From assembly GCA_023412635.1 (NCBI GenBank), contig JAEYNI010000142.1:1-11572 (forward strand): a DNA stretch of 11,572 nt. The letters run 5' to 3'. This DNA comes from Bacillota bacterium. GTDB lineage: Bacteria > Bacillota > Clostridia > Acetivibrionales > DSM-1351. Positions within the stretch are counted from its first letter, which is position 1. Each line of letters begins with the position of its first letter. Below, in pieces: positions 6,046-11,572 of the stretch. The notes below the pieces were generated by a model. That model was not told the origin of the DNA. It saw only the letters and a program-made list of their open reading frames with translations, and searched no databases. The position numbers and the translations under genes are program-made.

Positions 6046-6074
6046 ATTATAGCAGAACACATGCAATATGGTAA
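6046..6074 (-). promoter_or_regulatory. Possible extended -10 promoter
   Basis: On the minus strand TGC-TATAAT forms a perfect extended -10 box (TATAAT at 6046-6051). A weak -35 box TTACCA (6069-6074) is spaced by 17 bases. Transcription would start near 6039 and immediately meet the AT-rich hairpin at 5987-6016. Confidence 0.5.
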
Positions 6075-6159
6075 TACAATTTTACAACAGAACAATAGAT
6101 ATAAAATTGTATATATAATATTCCCTGTTTTTAAAACATTTAAAATACCTACGAGAAAT

Positions 6160-6249
6160 GGGATTTGAAAAAATCCCTACTCAGTTTGTAGCACAAGTGT
6201 GGCTATCGATGACCTCTTTGCAGATATGGAAATCTGAAAGGCCATACGT
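6160..6249 (-). promoter_or_regulatory. Structured 5' part of the transcript from the 6255-6283 promoter
   Basis: From the expected start near 6249, three hairpins follow within 90 bases. The first is 6211-6243 (GGCC, TTT and CAGAT pair with ATCTG, AAA and GGTC around small bulges). The second is 6189-6205 (TAG/CTA and CAC/GTG). The third is 6160-6177 (GGGATTT pairs AAATCCC over a 4-base loop). A further AT-rich hairpin pairs 6074-6084 with 6102-6112. There is no open reading frame with a ribosome binding site. I compared it by eye with common riboswitch cores and recognised none. It is either the 5' end of a long leader of the radical SAM gene or an independent small RNA. Confidence 0.5.
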
Positions 6250-6254
6250 ATGTA

Positions 6255-6283
6255 ATTATCAACTTATTTTTTGTGTCTGTCAA
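6255..6283 (-). promoter_or_regulatory. Strong sigma-A promoter after pucR-like gene
   Basis: A perfect -35 box TTGACA (6278-6283), a 17-base spacer and the -10 box GATAAT (6255-6260) start transcription leftward about 20 bases beyond the stop codon of the PucR-type gene. The next annotated gene in that direction is the radical SAM gene, about 600 bases away. The promoter drives either a very long leader or a small RNA. Confidence 0.82.
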
Positions 6284-6303
6284 GAAAAAGAAACATTATC
6301 AGT

Positions 6304-7464
6304 CTATAATAGATCCTTTATAAAGAATGCCAGCATTAACTTTAGCTTATTTTCATAATCAAAATCACTTTTGAGAATCTCCCTGATCCTTTTGATTTTA
6401 TAGTTGACCGTATTTCTATGTACATAGGTCATTTTAGCTACCTCCTGAACACTTGAATTATGCTCAAGGTAACATCTCAAAGTCATCATATAATCTGTTC
6501 CATTTTTTTCGTCAAATTCCTCAAGTACCCCGAGGCTTTCTTTGTATAATTCCGAAAGAATATTATTGTCTTTTACTGATACAATCAGCTTATACAACCC
6601 CATTGTCTGGTATCTGACACTCTTCCGGTTATGAAGCCTGGCTATTCTCAGCCCCATAACAGCCTTGTTGTAACCGTCTGAAATAAACGGATATCCCTTG
6701 CCGGTTGGGCTAACTCCAGCATGCAATTTATACCTTAAACCTTGAAGCTCACATTTTTTTTGAAGGATATCAAGGAATTCATCAATTTGCCGTTCTGAGA
6801 ATTCCTGTAAAATGGCAATAATTTTTCTATCATATAAGAAAAAACTGGATAGTCGGCCTGATTTGCTCAATACACTCTGGGTCAGATGCTTCAGCTCTTC
6901 AGATTCATCTTCGGTGGGGTATGTCCCGTTTTCGTTTATGGGCTCCACAGCAACAACTGTATAAAGTGAATCTGGATAAAACCCATTTTTTTCGAGGGTC
7001 GGCTTATAAACCTTTTCCTCCTGAGGCATGAAAATGAGATTTCTCACTGCAGTAGCAAGGCCCATTTCAATTTCTTCACTGGCAATTATTCTATGGCAGA
7101 AGTCATAGGTTAAATCAATAAGCCTGACTGACCAGGGTACTGTAAACAATGGTAGTCTATGGGCTTCACAAAATTCTATTATGTTATCCGGAACAGTTTT
7201 TATATATGGCCCAAGGTTCAATACCAGCCCACAGGCTTTTTTCGTCAGCATGGAGGAGACAAAGTCCAGCATCCACTCCTTGCCTGTCTGAGCTATCCCT
7301 GTTGTAAAAACCAGTTCGCTGCCATGCAGAAAGCTTGGAACCTCCCTGTCTTCAATCATATGCACCCATCTTACAAAATTATCAAGACCCGAAGCCCCTG
7401 CCAGTAGTTTCATACCATATGTACTTTCTACATTTGCACATAGCTTTGCCAGAGTAATAGCCAT
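6304..7464 (-). CDS. PucR/CdaR-family transcriptional regulator
   Basis: The 386-residue protein has the two-part layout of PucR-type regulators. An N-terminal PucR sensor domain covers about residues 5-130 (LAKLCANVESTYGMKLLAGA start, later GLVLNLGPYI and LPLFTVPW). A C-terminal helix-turn-helix of the HTH_30 type lies at about 324-364, with the diagnostic VHRNTVNYKIKRI at 348-360. Family members sense small metabolites and control purine, sugar-acid or amino-acid pathways. No target operon is adjacent, so the ligand cannot be inferred. The ATG at 7464 is preferred because AGGGGTG lies 6 bases upstream; an in-frame start 15 codons earlier lacks such a site. A promoter-hairpin-terminator unit 100 bases upstream points in the same direction and may be its attenuator. 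Confidence 0.9.
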   Translation of the reverse strand: MAITLAKLCANVESTYGMKLLAGASGLDNFVRWVHMIEDREVPSFLHGSELVFTTGIAQTGKEWMLDFVSSMLTKKACGLVLNLGPYIKTVPDNIIEFCEAHRLPLFTVPWSVRLIDLTYDFCHRIIASEEIEMGLATAVRNLIFMPQEEKVYKPTLEKNGFYPDSLYTVVAVEPINENGTYPTEDESEELKHLTQSVLSKSGRLSSFFLYDRKIIAILQEFSERQIDEFLDILQKKCELQGLRYKLHAGVSPTGKGYPFISDGYNKAVMGLRIARLHNRKSVRYQTMGLYKLIVSVKDNNILSELYKESLGVLEEFDEKNGTDYMMTLRCYLEHNSSVQEVAKMTYVHRNTVNYKIKRIREILKSDFDYENKLKLMLAFFIKDLL

Positions 7465-7563
7465 AAGTTTCACCCCTAATTCACTTACTGCAATATACTG
7501 TAACATCAAGTAATAAATTCATTGCTTTTTTGTTTAATATATTTTCCTGGATAATAAATCCTA

Positions 7564-7608
7564 AATAATAAAATTAAGGCGCATAAGGGAAAACCCCCTA
7601 TGCGCCTT
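7564..7608 (-). terminator. Strong hairpin terminator upstream of the PucR-type gene
   Basis: A perfect 10-bp stem (AAGGCGCATA 7576-7585 with TATGCGCCTT 7599-7608), extended by GGG/CCC inside, is followed on the minus strand by a T-rich tract (about 7575 to 7564). It ends the short transcript that starts near 7682, about 100 bases before the PucR-type gene. It is therefore a small-RNA terminator or an attenuator. Confidence 0.8.
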
Positions 7609-7683
7609 TGCATCAGTTGGAAAATTTTATCAGGCATATGATAATATACGTTGATTTCAAAACTCACTCATGCCTAATTTGTC
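7565..7683 (-). ncRNA. Candidate small RNA or attenuator leader of the PucR-type gene
   Basis: A transcript of about 118 bases is predicted between the promoter at 7688-7716 and the terminator at 7564-7608. Besides the terminator it contains a second hairpin pairing ATTAGGCAT with ATGCCTGAT (7670-7678 with 7629-7637), 9 bp with one G.U pair. It has no credible open reading frame. The 5' arm of that hairpin (AGGCAT) can also pair in part with the terminator 3' arm (ATGCGCCT), the arrangement expected of an antiterminator. I did not recognise a known RNA family. Whether it is a separate small RNA or a leader of the PucR-type gene is unresolved. Confidence 0.55.
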
Positions 7684-7687
7684 TTGT

Positions 7688-7716
7688 ATTTTAGCATGTA
7701 AGACTTAAAAAGTCAA
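7688..7716 (-). promoter_or_regulatory. Sigma-A promoter of the candidate small RNA / pucR leader
   Basis: TTGACT (7711-7716) and TAAAAT (7688-7693) are separated by exactly 17 bases on the minus strand. Transcription should start near 7682. Confidence 0.8.
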
Positions 7717-7829
7717 ATTGCTGATACAGAGGTAAAACGTGTTGCTAATTAAGCTGTTGGTAATTATATTGTTAACCTAGCTTTGCTTCAAATTTGCATA
7801 TCTGGCCACCCCCACCAATGGCTTGCACC

Positions 7830-7879
7830 AAAAAAAGACCAGTTAATTTCTGTAATAATTACAAAAATCACCGGTCTTT
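7830..7879 (-). terminator. Rho-independent terminator of tRNA-Pro
   Basis: On the minus strand AAAGACCGGT pairs with ACTGGTCTTT (7870-7879 with 7834-7843, one G.U pair), and the T run covers about 7836-7830. The loop is long and AT-rich. The hairpin begins 8 bases after the CCA end of the tRNA gene. The stretch from here to about 7717 shows no gene. Confidence 0.75.
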
Positions 7880-7886
7880 ATGTCTT

Positions 7887-7963
7887 TGGTCGGAAATGGG
7901 AGACTCGAACTCCCGGCCTCTTGGTCCCGAACCAAGCGCGCTACCAAACTGCGCTAATTCCCG
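7887..7963 (-). tRNA. tRNA-Pro (anticodon CGG)
   Basis: A full cloverleaf is visible on the minus strand. The acceptor stem is CGGGAAT/ATTTCCG, the D stem GCGC/GCGC, the anticodon stem CTTGG/CCAAG with loop TTCGGGA (anticodon CGG), and the T arm GGGAG-TTCGAGT-CTCCC. The discriminator A and a genomically encoded CCA follow. It decodes CCG proline codons and stands alone with its own promoter and terminator. Confidence 0.97.
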
Positions 7964-7980
7964 AAACATTACATTAATAT

Positions 7981-8009
7981 ATTTTAGTACTAAGATTACA
8001 ATTTGACAA
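7981..8009 (-). promoter_or_regulatory. Promoter of tRNA-Pro
   Basis: TTGTCA (8004-8009) and TAAAAT (7981-7986) with a 17-base spacer, in front of the tRNA gene on the minus strand. The start would be near 7974, about 11 bases before the mature 5' end. Confidence 0.8.
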
Positions 8010-8027
8010 GACTAAAAGTTTGTAAAA

Positions 8028-8822
8028 TTATACCTTTACTTTCTGAAACTCTTCTATTTTTCCTGAAATAAATTCTATAACCTGCTTTTGTTCAGCTTTA
8101 CCATTTCCCGTAATGAATATAGGCTCCCCAAAAGAAATACAAACAGGTTCCTTTCTATGAATAGGTCCGATATCCTTTATCAGCTTTCCGTTTTTCCAAA
8201 AATCAGTTTTTATAGCAATAGGAATAACAGGTACTCCAGCTTCCTTAGCCAGCTTAATTCCCAACGAATTAAACTTCTCAGGGTCGAATTTTTCCTGTCT
8301 AGTACCTTCCGGGAACAAAACTATTGAAGTTCCCTTGGCGATAATTTCCTTCCCCTGTGTTAATACATTAATCAGGTCCTGGCGTGAATTTTTCCTTGAT
8401 ACAACTATCGGATTACGACTCTTCATTATATGACCAAACAGCGGCATCGATACCAGGCTTTCCTTTACAACATAAGTAACCTCCTTTAATGGAGCAATAA
8501 TGCAGGGAAAAACGAAGGTCTCCAGAGTACTCATATGGTTGCTGACAAAAACAACAGGCCCATCAACCTTTTTTATATTATCAATACCTTCAATAAATAA
8601 CCTTCCGCCGCTCTTTTCTATATTTTCAAGTATTCTATAGCTAGAACTTGCCCATTTCTCGGTATCGTACCGGTTTTTAACAGCCAGATTTCTTCCGCTT
8701 ATTACTTCTTTACCATATCCGTAAACAAAATACCATCTTGTATTTAAAAACAGTTTATCAATTATGTTTCTTTTATTCTCGGAGGTTGTATAATTGTTCT
8801 CATTAAAAAAAGGTTTCAACAT
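8028..8822 (-). CDS. plsC: PlsC-family 1-acylglycerol-3-phosphate acyltransferase
   Basis: The 264-residue protein carries the phospholipid/glycerol acyltransferase motifs. Motif I is NHMSTLE (H96 to E101), motif III is FPEGTR (170-175), and VIPIAI (199-204) corresponds to motif IV. The family transfers an acyl chain to the sn-2 position of lysophosphatidic acid at the inner face of the cytoplasmic membrane. Motif I is usually NHxxxxD. Here Glu replaces Asp, a variant that keeps the acidic relay partner. Length is in the family range, with about 70 extra N-terminal residues before the catalytic domain. The ribosome binding site is weak (GGGTGTGA before ATG). A good promoter lies at 8878-8906. 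Another lipid acyltransferase specificity is possible. Confidence 0.85.
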   Translation of the reverse strand: MLKPFFNENNYTTSENKRNIIDKLFLNTRWYFVYGYGKEVISGRNLAVKNRYDTEKWASSSYRILENIEKSGGRLFIEGIDNIKKVDGPVVFVSNHMSTLETFVFPCIIAPLKEVTYVVKESLVSMPLFGHIMKSRNPIVVSRKNSRQDLINVLTQGKEIIAKGTSIVLFPEGTRQEKFDPEKFNSLGIKLAKEAGVPVIPIAIKTDFWKNGKLIKDIGPIHRKEPVCISFGEPIFITGNGKAEQKQVIEFISGKIEEFQKVKV

Positions 8823-8877
8823 AAAAAATCACACCCATTCATTTGAATTACATGCAATGCTTTAAGCGCTAGGGATT

Positions 8878-8906
8878 ATTATATATCACATTTAATTCCA
8901 TGTCTA
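8878..8906 (-). promoter_or_regulatory. Promoter of the plsC-like gene
   Basis: TAGACA (8901-8906, one mismatch to consensus) and a perfect TATAAT (8878-8883) are separated by 17 bases on the minus strand. The start would be near 8871, leaving a leader of about 50 bases. Confidence 0.75.
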
Positions 8907-9039
8907 CACTCACACTGCACGCTTATTCCTTAACCATCATCCGGTATAAGTATGTTGTAAGTACAAAATATAATATATTATATGATTCAACTAATCAAAA
9001 TTAGCTATAAAATTTTTTGTAAAAAATTTAATTTTAATA

Positions 9040-9068
9040 CTGAAAAATCACTGATTATAGAATATAAT
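9040..9068 (+). promoter_or_regulatory. Possible promoter of the PilZ gene
   Basis: A perfect -10 box TATAAT (9063-9068) is preceded at 17 bases by the weak -35 box CTGAAA (9040-9045, 4 of 6 matches). The surrounding DNA is very AT-rich, which raises the chance of a false match. No flagellar sigma-D type motif was seen. Confidence 0.45.
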
Positions 9069-9126
9069 GTAATAGAATCATATAAATTATTTATTTTGAT
9101 AATAATTATTGATATGGAGATTTTCA

Positions 9127-9840
9127 ATGAACGCGAAAGACATTAAAGTAGGAACTAAATTGGAAGTGGAAATACCTGAGTATGGCAATAACATTAATGA
9201 AAATACTACCAGTTACATAAGTCAATTGGTTGATGCTATTGATGATAAAATCATAAGTATTGTATCCCCTATGAGAGAGGGAAGATTAAAGTTCCTATCC
9301 AGAGACACTAGTATTATTATTTATTATATGAATGAAAAGCAGGAGCTTTTATACTTCAAGGGCATCGTTAAGGGTCATAGGAAAAGCGGTGCCTTGGATA
9401 TATTCGATGTAACTATAGCCAGCGAATTTAATAAAATTCAAAGAAGACGCTTTTACAGACTGGATGTAGTTCTGTCATGTAATTATGCCGTCGTAGATGA
9501 ACAATTTATTAGTACTGATAAATTGGAATTTACAAATATAGACAAAGCACTATTAAAGTCTGCTTATACAAAAAATATAAGCGGCAGCGGGTTCTGCATG
9601 GTGCTTGATGAATCTATCGCTTCAGGTTCCATTCTTGATATTAGCGTAGATCTGGAAGACTTGGCCTCAGTGAGGGTATTGGCTCAGGTCATCCGTTCAT
9701 CGGGGGAGAAGAATAAAAAATATGAGGTCGGCTTGCATTATATTAAAATATCACCGAGGGATTCGGATATCCTTACCAGATATATTTTTGAAAAGCAAAG
9801 ACAAATATTGAAAAATACCATGCAGGCCAAGTTGAGATAG
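9127..9840 (+). CDS. PilZ-domain c-di-GMP receptor of the YcgR/YpfB type
   Basis: The 237-residue protein has an N-terminal YcgR-like domain (about residues 4-100, starting KDIKVGTKLEVEI) and a C-terminal PilZ domain. Both c-di-GMP contacts are present: RRRFYR, giving RxxxR with R107 and R111, and NISGSG, giving (D/N)xSxxG with N150, S152 and G155. Proteins of this design bind c-di-GMP and slow the flagellar motor or act on other surface processes. No flagellar, cellulose or cyclase gene is nearby, so the target is unknown. The ATG at 9127 is chosen because GGAG lies 7 bases upstream; an in-frame TTG at 9109 would put that site inside the gene. It is the only plus-strand gene here and converges on dinB. 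Confidence 0.9.
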   Translation: MNAKDIKVGTKLEVEIPEYGNNINENTTSYISQLVDAIDDKIISIVSPMREGRLKFLSRDTSIIIYYMNEKQELLYFKGIVKGHRKSGALDIFDVTIASEFNKIQRRRFYRLDVVLSCNYAVVDEQFISTDKLEFTNIDKALLKSAYTKNISGSGFCMVLDESIASGSILDISVDLEDLASVRVLAQVIRSSGEKNKKYEVGLHYIKISPRDSDILTRYIFEKQRQILKNTMQAKLR

Positions 9841-9890
9841 CCTGCAGTATCGGCCTAATACAATTTGTTTAACAATTAATATTGGTTTGC

Positions 9891-9919
9891 ACTAAAGGCC
9901 ATTTGAAATGGTCTTTAGT
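9891..9919. terminator. Hairpin between convergent PilZ and dinB genes
   Basis: ACTAAAGGCCATT (9891-9903) and AATGGTCTTTAGT (9907-9919) form a 13-bp stem with one G.U pair and a 3-base loop. No T tract follows on either strand, so it is a stem without the usual tail. Its place between convergent genes suggests transcript-end formation in both directions. Confidence 0.5.
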
Positions 9920-9948
9920 TGAAATTCCTATTTCTACTAAGTCATAAG

Positions 9949-11136
9949 CTATGTCTTTTTTATTTGTACGGCTCTTGTTATAGAACCCAGGCCGTGCTTT
10001 ATTTTTATGTCATCAAGGGTTTTCTCAAGTTTTTCTTCCTTTTCTGATTGCCCGAAATTTTCTTCTCCGTTAAAAAGGGACAGCTGCTGTGATAATATTT
10101 CCTTATCAAATCCGCTGATACTCACACCTATGAGGCGAACCGGTCTGAAACCATTCCAATTTTTACGAAGGAGGGAAAAGCCTCTTTCAAAGATATCTTT
10201 TGTTAAATTAGTCGGTTCAACGCCGACCTGTCTTGTAATAGTCTGAAAGTCGGAATATTTTATTGTAATCTGTACTGTCCTTGCTTTTTTATTGTGCTTT
10301 CGTGCATCGAACCCGACCTCTTCACACATTTCAAGGAATATATTTCTGATAGCCTCAATATCTGTAACGTCTTGGGAAAGCGTTGTTGAACGGCCGATAG
10401 ATTTCATCTCCCCTGAAGTGTGAGGTGTTACAGGAGATTGATCAAGGCCGTTGGCGTGAGCTTGAAGCTCAGCTCCCTGTTTTCCCAGAAGTTTTGTAAG
10501 CGCTTTTGTATCATAACCCGCAAGATCACCAATTGACATGATCCCAAGGTTATTGAGCTTCAGCCCAGTCTGTTTGCCTACTCCATACATCTCCGTCACC
10601 CTTAAGGGCCACAGTTTCTCTTTGATATCCCTGACCCACAGTTCAGTAATGCCCATGGGTTTCTTTATTTCCGATGCTATTTTAGCCAAAAGCTTGTTTT
10701 CAGAAATACCTATTGAACACCAAAGACCTAGCCCTTCATGTATGTCATCCATAATTCTGCGGGCAGCCTCCACCGGTTTTCCAAACAAATTTTCTGTCCC
10801 TGTCATGTCTATCCAGGCCTCATCAATACTATTCTGTTCAATTATAGGTGAATAGTTTCCCAGAAGCGACATTACCTCAGAAGATCTGGCCTCATAGTAA
10901 TGATGGTCAGGTGGAATAAGTATCATTCCCGGACACAGCTTTAAAGCCTGATGAATCACCATAGTTGTTTTCACACCGAATTTTCTCGCTTCATAATTGG
11001 CCGCTAGAATTATCCCAGACCTGTTTTTAGGATCTCCGGCGACAGCCGCAGGCTTCCCCATTATTTCAGGGTTTCTGGACATTTCACAGCTTATGAAAAA
11101 AGCATTCATATCAACTAAGAATATAACCTTATCCAT
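9949..11136 (-). CDS. dinB: DNA polymerase IV (Y-family translesion polymerase)
   Basis: The 395-residue product is a complete Y-family DNA polymerase. The palm catalytic acids are D9 in VDMNAFF and D105/E106 in SIDEAW. The finger and thumb regions follow, then the little-finger domain, and QLSLF at 351-355 is a canonical sliding-clamp binding motif. The enzyme copies past damaged bases with low fidelity. The ATG at 11136 follows a GGAG site 9 bases upstream; an in-frame TTG five codons earlier would place that site inside the gene. It lies just after the rplT terminator and probably has its own promoter, but I could not identify a convincing one or an SOS operator. The closest named homologue type (DinB, YqjH or YqjW) cannot be settled by eye. 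Confidence 0.95.
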   Translation of the reverse strand: MDKVIFLVDMNAFFISCEMSRNPEIMGKPAAVAGDPKNRSGIILAANYEARKFGVKTTMVIHQALKLCPGMILIPPDHHYYEARSSEVMSLLGNYSPIIEQNSIDEAWIDMTGTENLFGKPVEAARRIMDDIHEGLGLWCSIGISENKLLAKIASEIKKPMGITELWVRDIKEKLWPLRVTEMYGVGKQTGLKLNNLGIMSIGDLAGYDTKALTKLLGKQGAELQAHANGLDQSPVTPHTSGEMKSIGRSTTLSQDVTDIEAIRNIFLEMCEEVGFDARKHNKKARTVQITIKYSDFQTITRQVGVEPTNLTKDIFERGFSLLRKNWNGFRPVRLIGVSISGFDKEILSQQLSLFNGEENFGQSEKEEKLEKTLDDIKIKHGLGSITRAVQIKKT

Positions 11137-11187
11137 ACATACCCACTCCAATTTAGTAAATGTAGCTTTTGGTTTGAAAGCAATACT

Positions 11188-11216
11188 AAAAAGGGGCTGC
11201 TTTTGGGCAGCCCCTT
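11188..11216 (-). terminator. Rho-independent terminator of the rplT operon
   Basis: AAGGGGCTGC (11191-11200) and GCAGCCCCTT (11207-11216) make a perfect 10-bp GC-rich stem with a 6-base loop. The T run (TTTTT) covers about 11192-11188 on the minus strand. It lies 18 bases after the rplT stop codon and insulates dinB from the ribosomal operon. Confidence 0.93.
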
Positions 11217-11234
11217 ATATACTGACTTTTCTTC

Positions 11235-11572
11235 CTATTTAGCGGATTTAGCCATCTCAGCCAGCTGAGCAAATGCAGCTGCATCGTTAACTGCCATATC
11301 AGCGAGAACTTTTCTGTTAAGTTCAATTCCTGATTTCTTTAATCCACTGATAAATTTGCTGTAGCTTAAACCGTTGATTCTTGCTGCAGCGTTTATTCTT
11401 GCTATCCAAAGCTTTCTGAAGTCTCTCTTCTTTGCTCTTCTGTCGTTGTAAGCATAGTTTAAAGATTTCATTACAGCTTGATTAGCCATTCTAAAGAGCT
11501 TGCTCTTTGCTCCAAAATAACCTTTTGCAAGCTTTAATATTTTTTTATGTCTTGCGCGAGTTCTCATCGCAC
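11235..11572 (-). CDS. rplT: 50S ribosomal protein L20, 5' end cut by window edge
   Basis: The visible 112 codons encode ribosomal protein L20, recognised by RTRARHKKILKLAKGYFG and KLFRMANQAVMKSLNYAY. L20 binds 23S rRNA early in large-subunit assembly. Although an ATG occurs at 11567, family members have a short MARVKG-type sequence before RTR, and the two bases-codons upstream (GCG, then GT) read as the end of such a stretch. The true start is therefore probably just outside the window. L20 normally closes an infC-rpmI-rplT operon, which agrees with the terminator that follows. Confidence 0.95.
   Translation of the reverse strand, partial: AMRTRARHKKILKLAKGYFGAKSKLFRMANQAVMKSLNYAYNDRRAKKRDFRKLWIARINAAARINGLSYSKFISGLKKSGIELNRKVLADMAVNDAAAFAQLAEMAKSAK

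Noticed and set aside
6160..6249. Known riboswitch or 6S / SRP RNA upstream of the radical SAM gene
   Set aside because: I compared the visible motifs with TPP, SAM-I, FMN, cobalamin, preQ1, purine and c-di-GMP cores and with SRP and 6S features. None matched; only partial words such as GCCAC occur.
7783..8006. Plus-strand open frames across the tRNA region
   Set aside because: They run antisense through the tRNA-Pro gene and its terminator and have no ribosome binding site.
11137..11187. SOS (LexA) operator in front of dinB
   Set aside because: No GAAC-N4-GTTC type palindrome is visible between the rplT terminator and the dinB start.

Overview
This window looks like a chromosomal stretch from a low-GC member of the Clostridia. 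The grounds are AT-rich intergenic DNA, strong GGAGG-type ribosome binding sites, TTG start codons, and a gene order (B12-type radical SAM gene, DUF2344 gene, RNase G gene, rplU) that is typical of Clostridia. The protein sequences recall the Ruminiclostridium / cluster III group, but I could not test that by search. Genus is an inference.

Layout: almost everything is on the minus strand, so the window reads from right to left. From the right edge: the 3' part of rplT (L20) with a strong terminator; dinB (DNA polymerase IV); a plus-strand PilZ/YcgR-type c-di-GMP receptor gene convergent with dinB; a PlsC-family acyltransferase gene divergent from the PilZ gene; tRNA-Pro(CGG) with its own promoter and terminator; a short promoter-hairpin-terminator unit (small RNA or attenuator); a PucR/CdaR-type regulator gene; about 650 bases of structured non-coding DNA; then the translation/RNA-processing cluster: a TIGR03960-type radical SAM gene, the DUF2344 gene and rng. 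Between rng and rplU lies a gene for a subclass B1 metallo-beta-lactamase-type lipoprotein, then a tandem-repeat patch and the rplU promoter and leader. Only the first ten codons of rplU are inside the window.

How it fits together: radical SAM, DUF2344, rng and rplU form a conserved RNA/translation neighbourhood. The lactamase is not part of that conserved set and looks like an insertion between rng and rplU. rplU has its own near-consensus promoter and a hairpin leader, so it need not depend on read-through. The tRNA, plsC, PilZ, pucR and dinB genes appear to be independently expressed single genes.

The most unusual content is non-coding. Two copies of a structured element (2981-3050 and 5779-5975) flank the DUF2344/radical SAM pair. 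Each has TTATAACG/CGTTATAA ends, an outer stem, and a 13-bp inner hairpin with a conserved 7-base loop. The arms differ between copies by compensatory changes, which is direct evidence of conserved secondary structure. The larger copy carries an additional GC-richer module with a perfect 13-bp hairpin and a competing pairing partner. With a strong promoter at 6255-6283, several further hairpins and a terminator-like hairpin just before the radical SAM gene, this region is the best candidate here for an undescribed cis-acting RNA or small mobile RNA element. No CRISPR array, complete insertion sequence, integrase or phage gene was seen.
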